This document shows positions 16,104-20,056 of a stretch of 20,056 nucleotides of DNA, one piece after another; within the stretch, counting starts at the first letter, position 1; every line of letters begins with the position of its first letter. Location: positions 1 through 20,056 of the forward strand of contig CANQMJ010000031.1 in NCBI GenBank assembly GCA_947624945.1, given 5' to 3'. Both the position numbers and the translations under genes were made by a program. This DNA is from an uncultured Clostridia bacterium (GTDB lineage Bacteria > Bacillota > Clostridia > Oscillospirales > CAG-272). A model generated the notes under the pieces. It did no database searches and was not told where the DNA came from. It was given only the letters and a program-made list of their open reading frames with translations.

Positions 16104-16520
16104 TCACATATTCGCGGCGCCGAATCCGTGCGGCAAAAGCTCGTCCATCGTGTAAACGCCGAACTTGTCCGGTGCGCCGAGTATTATTTTGAAATCGGGA
16201 CGGCAGAACTCCGCCATGACCTGACGGCACACACCGCACGGTGGACATTCGCCCGACAGCTCGCCTTTCGCGACGTCGTCCACCTTGCCGCCGACTATCG
16301 CTATCGCGGAAAAGCTGCGCTCCCCGTCCTTGACCGCATCGAATATCGCGACGCGCTCCGCGCACACAGTCGCCGGGTACGATGCATTTTCGATATTGCA
16401 GCCAGTGTAGACCTTGCCGTCTGCGGTCAAAAGCGCCGCGCCGACGCAGAAATGCGAATACGGCGCATACGCGCGCTTTGCGGCGTCAAGCGCATATTCC
16501 AAAAGCTCGCGTTCAGTCAT
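16104..16520 (-). CDS. cdd: Cytidine deaminase
   Basis: 138 residues, typical for the homotetrameric class. It converts cytidine and deoxycytidine to uridine and deoxyuridine. The zinc site is complete: Cys53 and catalytic Glu55 in TVCAERVAIF, and PPCGVC with Cys95 and Cys98. GCNIENASYPAT (40-51) is the usual substrate-binding segment. The ATG at 16520 overlaps the deoD stop (ATGA), so the two are coupled. It is the last gene of the salvage block; no convincing terminator follows it in the 175 nt before the XRE gene. Confidence 0.95.
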   Translation of the reverse strand: MTERELLEYALDAAKRAYAPYSHFCVGAALLTADGKVYTGCNIENASYPATVCAERVAIFDAVKDGERSFSAIAIVGGKVDDVAKGELSGECPPCGVCRQVMAEFCRPDFKIILGAPDKFGVYTMDELLPHGFGAANM

Positions 16521-17257
16521 ACGTCTGCGCTGTCCGCCGCCGCGACGCCGAGCGCGATCTTCATCATCGTCGTGAACGAGCTCTGCCGCTCCTCGACAGT
16601 CGTGTCCTCGCCCGTGACAAGATGATCCGATATCGTGCATATCGCGAGCGCGTGCTTTCCCGCGCGCGCCGCGTTCATGTAGAGCGCCGCCGCCTCCATT
16701 TCGACCGCCAGCACTCCCATCTTTGCCCAGTCGAGCGAGTTTTCCACATCGTTGTAAAAGCGATCCGACGACACGACGTTTCCGACGTGGTATCTTGCGC
16801 CGAGGCGCTTCGACTCAGCGACCGCGAGCGACAAAAGCTTATACGACGCTATCGGCGCGAACGTGCCCGGCAGCATGAACTGCGCGCCGTAGTTCGAATC
16901 CGTGCACGCGCCCTCGGCGAGCACGACGTCGCGCACCTTCACATCCTCGTGAAAGCTGCCCGCAGTCCCGACGCGGATGATGTTCTCGACGTCGTAGAAA
17001 TTGAAAAGCTCGTAGCTGTATATCCCCATCGACGGCATCCCCATGCCGCTCGCCATGACGGTGACCGGCACGCCGTTATACGTGCCTGTGTAACCCTGCA
17101 CGCCGCGCACATTGTTTACGAGCTTCGCGCCGTCGAGGAACGTCTCCGCTATCATTTTCGAGCGGAGCGGGTCGCCCGGCATCAGCACCGTGCGCGCGAT
17201 CTCTCCCTTTTGCGCCGCTATATGCGGCGTCGGCGTCGTTGATTTATGTTCGGACAT
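16517..17257 (-). CDS. deoD: Purine nucleoside phosphorylase, DeoD type
   Basis: 246 residues. It splits purine (deoxy)nucleosides with phosphate into base and (deoxy)ribose-1-phosphate. Family motifs: TPHIAAQKGEIARTVLMPGDPLR at the N-terminus (phosphate site GDP 28-30), ASGMGMPSMGIYSYELF (69-85), RVGTAGS (95-101), AVEMEAAALY (184-193) and TISDHLVTGE with the catalytic Asp211. GAGG lies 9 nt before the ATG. It follows the NUDIX gene by 66 nt without a terminator and overlaps cdd by 4 nt. Confidence 0.95.
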   Translation of the reverse strand: MSEHKSTTPTPHIAAQKGEIARTVLMPGDPLRSKMIAETFLDGAKLVNNVRGVQGYTGTYNGVPVTVMASGMGMPSMGIYSYELFNFYDVENIIRVGTAGSFHEDVKVRDVVLAEGACTDSNYGAQFMLPGTFAPIASYKLLSLAVAESKRLGARYHVGNVVSSDRFYNDVENSLDWAKMGVLAVEMEAAALYMNAARAGKHALAICTISDHLVTGEDTTVEERQSSFTTMMKIALGVAAADSADV

Positions 17258-17323
17258 CGTATATTCCTCGCTTTTCGATTTATAAAGTTTTACTCGGCGT
17301 TCATATGCGCCAGAGATTTTACG

Positions 17324-17812
17324 CTATTTGCCGACGCACAGCTCGTCGATGAATTTTTGCATTTTCTCTGTCACAAGCTCCGACTTCTTCATCGAAACAA
17401 GCTCGTCGCGGCTCACCCACCTGTAAGCTGATGTTTCGCCTTCCTGAAGTGTGACCGCGCGTTTGTCGCACTCGGTCACGCACAGAAACTCGACATAAAT
17501 TCTGTCGTCCGTCGTGACTGTCCCGAGCTGCGTCAACTCCGGCGCGTCGATTCCGGTCTCCTCATAGAGTTCCCGATGAGCACATTCAAGCGGACTTTCG
17601 CCGACAAGAGCCGAACCGCCCGCCGTCGCCTCCCACATGCCGCCGTAATGCTTGCGCTTGTCGCGCTGCATCAAAAGGTATTCGCCGTCCGCGTGCCTGA
17701 CGATAATGTCGCATACGAGATGGCGCATGCCTTTCGGGATCGGCTCGCCGCGGACGAGCGTTATGCCGTCTATTTTGTTGAAATCAGCGTCGTATGCGTC
17801 CCACAATTCCAT
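17324..17812 (-). CDS. NUDIX hydrolase
   Basis: 162 residues. The complete Nudix box GX5EX7REUXEEXGU runs from Gly66 to Ile88 (Gly66, Glu72, REL at 80-82, Glu84, Glu85, Gly87). The N-terminus MELWDAYDADFNKIDG and the RGEPIPKGMRH segment match the subgroup related to isopentenyl-diphosphate isomerase-like NUDIX proteins; the substrate is unknown. ATG 17812 has GGGGA 7 nt upstream; another in-frame ATG at 17836 overlaps the deoC stop (ATGA) but has no ribosome site, and would add 8 residues. Within a deoxynucleoside salvage block, nucleotide clean-up is a reasonable guess, not a demonstrated role. Confidence 0.88.
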   Translation of the reverse strand: MELWDAYDADFNKIDGITLVRGEPIPKGMRHLVCDIIVRHADGEYLLMQRDKRKHYGGMWEATAGGSALVGESPLECAHRELYEETGIDAPELTQLGTVTTDDRIYVEFLCVTECDKRAVTLQEGETSAYRWVSRDELVSMKKSELVTEKMQKFIDELCVGK

Positions 17813-17832
17813 GATGTATTCCCCGCCGTACG

Positions 17833-18495
17833 TCATTTGCATGCAGACGCATTTTTTATCAGCTTCACTATCGAGCTCGTGCCGAGACGCGACGCGCCGA
17901 GTGCGATGAAATCCTCGGCGTCCGCAAGCGTCCGTATGCCGCCCGCCGCCTTGATCTTCACATGTGGCGCACATTCGTTTGCCATCAGCGCCACATCCTC
18001 ACGCGTCGCGCCGCCGCCTCCGAAGCCCGTCGACGTCTTGATGAAGTCGGCGCCCGACTCGGAAACGATGCGGCACATCATGCGCTTTTCCTCGTCCGTG
18101 AGAACACAGCACTCGATTATGACCTTGAGCACATGATCTCCGCACGCGCATTTGACCGCTTTTATCTCGTCGAGCAAAAGCTCGCGTTCGCCGTCCTTCA
18201 CCCAGCCGAGGTTTATTACCATGTCGACCTCGTCGGCTCCGTTTTCTATCGCATCGCGCGCCATGAACACCTTTGCTGCCGTCGTGTCGTACCCGTTCGG
18301 GAAACCGATGACAGTGCATATTTTCACGCGTCCGCTCGCATAACAGACAGCGCGTTTCACGTACGACGCCGGTATGCACACCGACGCAGTTTTATATTCT
18401 ATCCCGTCGTCGACGATCTCTTTTATCTCACCCCACGTCGACGTCGGCGAAAGAAGCGTATGGTCGACGCGCGAGAGTATGTCCTGTACTTTCAT
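17833..18495 (-). CDS. deoC: Deoxyribose-phosphate aldolase
   Basis: 220 residues, the short Firmicutes form. It cleaves 2-deoxyribose-5-phosphate to glyceraldehyde-3-phosphate and acetaldehyde. DHTLLSPTST (11-20), CTVIGFPNG (60-68), EVDMVINLGW with Asp91, DFIKTSTGFGGGGAT with the Schiff-base Lys153, and IKAAGGIRT with Lys182 are all in place. ATG 18495 was chosen for GAGGT 4-5 nt upstream; an earlier ATG at 18516 would add 7 residues and lies inside the region just after the rpmA hairpin. It has seven Cys residues, including a CC pair at 129-130 just before LTDEEK. Confidence 0.95.
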   Translation of the reverse strand: MKVQDILSRVDHTLLSPTSTWGEIKEIVDDGIEYKTASVCIPASYVKRAVCYASGRVKICTVIGFPNGYDTTAAKVFMARDAIENGADEVDMVINLGWVKDGERELLLDEIKAVKCACGDHVLKVIIECCVLTDEEKRMMCRIVSESGADFIKTSTGFGGGGATREDVALMANECAPHVKIKAAGGIRTLADAEDFIALGASRLGTSSIVKLIKNASACK

Positions 18496-18516
18496 TTTTA
18501 CCTCTGTAAAGCACAA

Positions 18517-18541
18517 ATCGGAGCCGCGCCGCGGCCCCGAT
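18517..18541 (-). terminator. GC-rich hairpin between rpmA and deoC
   Basis: The minus strand reads ATCGGGGCCGC, loop GGC, GCGGCTCCGAT, an 11-bp stem with one G-U pair, 5 nt after the L27 stop. The following TTGTGCTTT is T-rich but broken, so it may be a leaky terminator or a 3'-end stabiliser that lowers expression of the salvage genes relative to the ribosomal ones. Confidence 0.5.
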
Positions 18542-18546
18542 CCGTT

Positions 18547-18825
18547 TTATTCTGCGTAAACGCTTACGAGCTTCTTGCCCGCGTTCGTGCGCTCGAACTT
18601 GACCTTGCCCTCGACGAGCGCGAAGAGCGTGTCGTCGCTGCCGCGTCCGACGTTCGTGCCGGGATGGATCTTTGTTCCTCTCTGACGAACGAGAATGTTG
18701 CCTGCGAGAACATGCTGACCGTCAGCGCGCTTTACGCCGAGCCGTTTTGACTCGCTGTCGCGTCCGTTCTTCGTGGAGCCGACGCCTTTTTTATGTGCGA
18801 AATACTGTAAACCGAGCTTCAACAT
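18547..18825 (-). CDS. rpmA: 50S ribosomal protein L27 with N-terminal prosequence
   Basis: 92 residues. The sequence begins MLKLGLQYFAHKKGVGSTKN. The first nine residues match the Firmicutes prosequence that is cut after Phe9 so that AHKKG becomes the mature N-terminus, which reaches toward the peptidyl transferase centre. The core GRDSESKRLGVKRADGQHVL and RQRGTKIHPGTNVGRG is standard L27. AAGGAG lies 8 nt before the ATG. The prp gene ends 5 nt upstream. Confidence 0.97.
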   Translation of the reverse strand: MLKLGLQYFAHKKGVGSTKNGRDSESKRLGVKRADGQHVLAGNILVRQRGTKIHPGTNVGRGSDDTLFALVEGKVKFERTNAGKKLVSVYAE

Positions 18826-18830
18826 TTTAG

Positions 18831-19220
18831 TTACTCCTTTCCGTTCCCCTCGCGGACTTCCGTTTCGGGGTCGCGTTCTTCTGCCTCGACATCGAGGTAA
18901 TCGTAATACTCCTCCGTCAGGTCCATGAGCTGATAATAGTACGCTTTGAGCAGTCCCGACAGCGCGTATGCGCGTTTTTCGTCGCCCTCATAGCGCTTCA
19001 GTGCGGACTTAATCACGACCTTCACGTCTGCGGAATCCTCCGCTATCGTGTAGTCGACCTCGCTGTCATACGACAGCTCGGCCGCATTGATTATGAGCAT
19101 CGTCATCGCGGACAGCGCCGCGCACAGAATGTCGTCGCCTTCCTCGCCGAAACCCGTATGACCGTGCTCCTCAAAGCCGTAATAAACACCGCCGGAGGTG
19201 AAAAATGTGATCTTTGTCAC
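18831..19220 (-). CDS. prp: Ribosomal-processing cysteine protease Prp
   Basis: 129 residues starting at GTG 19220. The catalytic pair is His21 in GHTGFGEEGDD and Cys33 in DILCAALSAM, the family signature. Known Prp removes the L27 prosequence; here the substrate is encoded by the next gene. The C-terminus has an acidic tail (DVEAEERDPETE) longer than in many Prp proteins. No strong Shine-Dalgarno precedes the GTG; the start is 15 nt after the rplU stop, so coupling to L21 translation is likely. Confidence 0.93.
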   Translation of the reverse strand: MTKITFFTSGGVYYGFEEHGHTGFGEEGDDILCAALSAMTMLIINAAELSYDSEVDYTIAEDSADVKVVIKSALKRYEGDEKRAYALSGLLKAYYYQLMDLTEEYYDYLDVEAEERDPETEVREGNGKE

Positions 19221-19235
19221 GGCTTTGCCGAAAAG

Positions 19236-19547
19236 TCAGGCATTGATCGCGGAGATCGTTACCTTCGTATAAGGCTGTCTGTGACCGATCTTTTTCTTCT
19301 CGTTCTTCTTTGCTTTGTAGCGAAGAACGTGGATCTTCTTGCCCTTTACATTGCCGACAACATCAGCCGTAACGGTCGCGCCCTTTACATAGGGATCACC
19401 GACCTTGAGTCCGTCGTCGCCGGAAACGGCGAGCACCTCTTCGAAGGTGTACTTGTCGCCCTCGTTTGCGCCGAGAAGCTCTACGTAAATAGTATCTCCC
19501 TCGGTGACCTTGTACTGCTTTCCGCCTGTTTTGATGATCGCGTACAC
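19236..19547 (-). CDS. rplU: 50S ribosomal protein L21
   Basis: 103 residues. YAIIKTGGKQYKV at the start and KKIGHRQPYTKVTI near the end are L21 signatures. The start is GTG 19547: GAGGTG sits about 7 nt upstream and the protein then begins as in other bacteria. Another GTG at 19556 lies within the ribosome binding site itself and would add three residues. It is first in the rplU-prp-rpmA operon. Confidence 0.96.
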   Translation of the reverse strand: MYAIIKTGGKQYKVTEGDTIYVELLGANEGDKYTFEEVLAVSGDDGLKVGDPYVKGATVTADVVGNVKGKKIHVLRYKAKKNEKKKIGHRQPYTKVTISAINA

Positions 19548-19554
19548 GAAAAGC

Positions 19555-19633
19555 ACCTCACTTTCACATAGACTCGCTGCCGACGGGCGCCGCGCCGTAT
19601 CGGCGCAGACTTAAAAAGCCCGCTCGCAAGCGG
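19555..19633 (-). promoter_or_regulatory. Structured 5' leader of rplU (L21-leader candidate)
   Basis: Between the expected transcript start (about 19633) and the GTG the RNA can form a hairpin CCGCT-TGCG-AGCGG (19633-19620) followed by GCTTTTTAA, then a second stem GCGCCG-ATA-CGGCGC (19606-19592) enclosed by CTGC/GCAG. A leader upstream of rplU is known in Firmicutes and thought to mediate autoregulation. Position and architecture fit; I cannot score it against a covariance model. Confidence 0.55.
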
Positions 19634-19639
19634 CAATAC

Positions 19640-19669
19640 ATTATAGCACGGTATAAATCTGTTTGTCAA
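19640..19669 (-). promoter_or_regulatory. Strong housekeeping promoter of rplU-prp-rpmA
   Basis: Perfect -35 TTGACA (19664-19669), 18-nt spacer ending TGC, perfect -10 TATAAT (19640-19645) with extended -10 element. It is the strongest promoter in the window, as expected for ribosomal protein genes. Confidence 0.92.
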
Positions 19670-19752
19670 GATATCAATGGAATATTATTTTGATTTTTTT
19701 AATTTTATTTCACGTGCCCCCAGAAATGTCGCCTCAATGTAAAAATAACGGC

Positions 19753-19782
19753 AACGTGCCGGAGGCTTCGCAGCCTCACGTT
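19753..19782 (-). terminator. Hairpin with downstream T-run, possible minus-strand terminator
   Basis: AACGT / GAGGCT-TCGC-AGCCTC / ACGTT with a 4-nt bulge. On the minus strand it is followed by GCCGTTATTTTTAC, so a T5 run lies about 7 nt past the stem. It could end a minus-strand transcript entering from the right edge. The distance to the T-run weakens this. Confidence 0.35.
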
Positions 19783-19966
19783 CACGCACCGTACTCGTGC
19801 GTTGACGGCGCTCCCGGCGTCCGACGCAGACACGACGTCTCGACGGCGCACTCGACATGTCGCGAGGGAGCTGTTCGCAGGAAATAATAACGCGGTCTGA
19901 GCCCCGTCGCCTTTTTTTCGCAGACTTGATAACATCGACGAACACACGGGAGCCTCTTTCGGGTTC

Positions 19967-20004
19967 GACAAGGGGGACTTCCTTGCGAGAAAGTCCCCCT
20001 TGTC
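19967..20004. repeat. Perfect 14-bp inverted repeat (stem-loop)
   Basis: GACAAGGGGGACTT (19967-19980), loop of 10 nt, AAGTCCCCCTTGTC (19991-20004). On the plus strand AAAAAA follows, and on the minus strand the T6 run precedes the stem, so neither strand has the T-run of an intrinsic terminator in the correct place. Confidence 0.85.
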
Positions 20005-20056
20005 AAAAAACCTATTCGTAGGTGTGAAAGACGTCACCACGTCAAGTATGAAAAGG

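Larger units (their letters stand above)
19680..20056. other. Gene-free, hairpin-rich segment at the right edge
   Basis: No frame here looks like a known protein: possible frames are short, rich in Arg and Ser and without family motifs or ribosome sites. The segment holds two adjacent hairpins (19753-19782 and 19784-19802), the perfect palindrome CGACATGTCG (19853-19862) and a 14-bp perfect stem-loop (19967-20004). An AT-rich stretch (19680-19712) adjoins the rplU promoter. It may be an interspersed non-coding repeat or a structured RNA; neither can be settled here. Confidence 0.5.

Noticed and set aside
19945..19985. tRNA T-arm (GGGTTCGACAAGG)
   Set aside because: The bases flanking GGTTCGA do not pair as a T-stem and no acceptor or anticodon arm can be drawn.
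19967..20004. Intrinsic terminator
   Set aside because: The stem is perfect, but the plus strand is followed by A residues and the minus strand has its T-run before the stem.

Overview
The window looks like chromosomal DNA of a GC-rich Gram-positive anaerobe of the class Clostridia, probably an uncultured gut lineage near Oscillospirales. The reasons are the rplU-prp-rpmA order with an N-terminally extended L27, a CmpB-type membrane protein, a WecA/TagO-type transferase, a VanY-type carboxypeptidase, an ECF sigma factor paired with a membrane partner of a kind common in Clostridia, and frequent ATGA stop/start overlaps. The placement rests on gene content and protein style only. No mobile element, CRISPR array, tRNA or rRNA was found.

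Layout. Positions 1-7.2 kb (minus strand) hold export and resistance-type genes: a UvrA2-like double ABC ATPase followed by a CmpB-family membrane protein, then a separate unit with its own promoter encoding two overlapping MacB-type ATPase proteins, the last of which runs off the left edge. Positions 7.37-8.08 kb (plus strand) hold a single DUF402 gene with an extended -10 promoter and a perfect terminator. Positions 8.08-10.2 kb (minus strand) hold an ECF sigma factor and its translationally coupled single-pass membrane partner, ending in a terminator that faces the DUF402 terminator. Positions 10.3-15.05 kb (plus strand) are one likely operon: a PLP aminotransferase with a TTG start, trpS, a WecA/TagO-like glycosyl-1-phosphate transferase, a small unknown protein and a VanY-like peptidase, closed by a bidirectional terminator. 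Positions 15.06-15.93 kb (minus strand) hold an XRE-type regulator gene interrupted by an in-frame TGA exactly where the HTH family has a conserved Trp. Positions 16.1-19.67 kb (minus strand) hold the ribosomal operon rplU-prp-rpmA behind a near-perfect promoter and a structured leader, running into a deoxynucleoside salvage set (deoC, NUDIX hydrolase, deoD, cdd). Positions 19.68-20.06 kb have no recognisable gene but several strong hairpins.

How the genes work together. The salvage block is coherent: DeoD and Cdd process purine nucleosides and (deoxy)cytidine, and DeoC splits deoxyribose-5-phosphate. The plus operon joins aminoacyl-tRNA and amino-acid metabolism with envelope polymer synthesis. 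Prp is expected to trim the L27 extension encoded by the next gene. I did not find a clearly new multi-gene defence or similar system. The best second-look items are the nonsense codon in the XRE regulator, the sigma-partner protein with a Ca-loop-like motif and Thr/Pro/Glu repeats, the UvrA2/CmpB/MacB cluster, and the hairpin-rich non-coding segment at the right edge.
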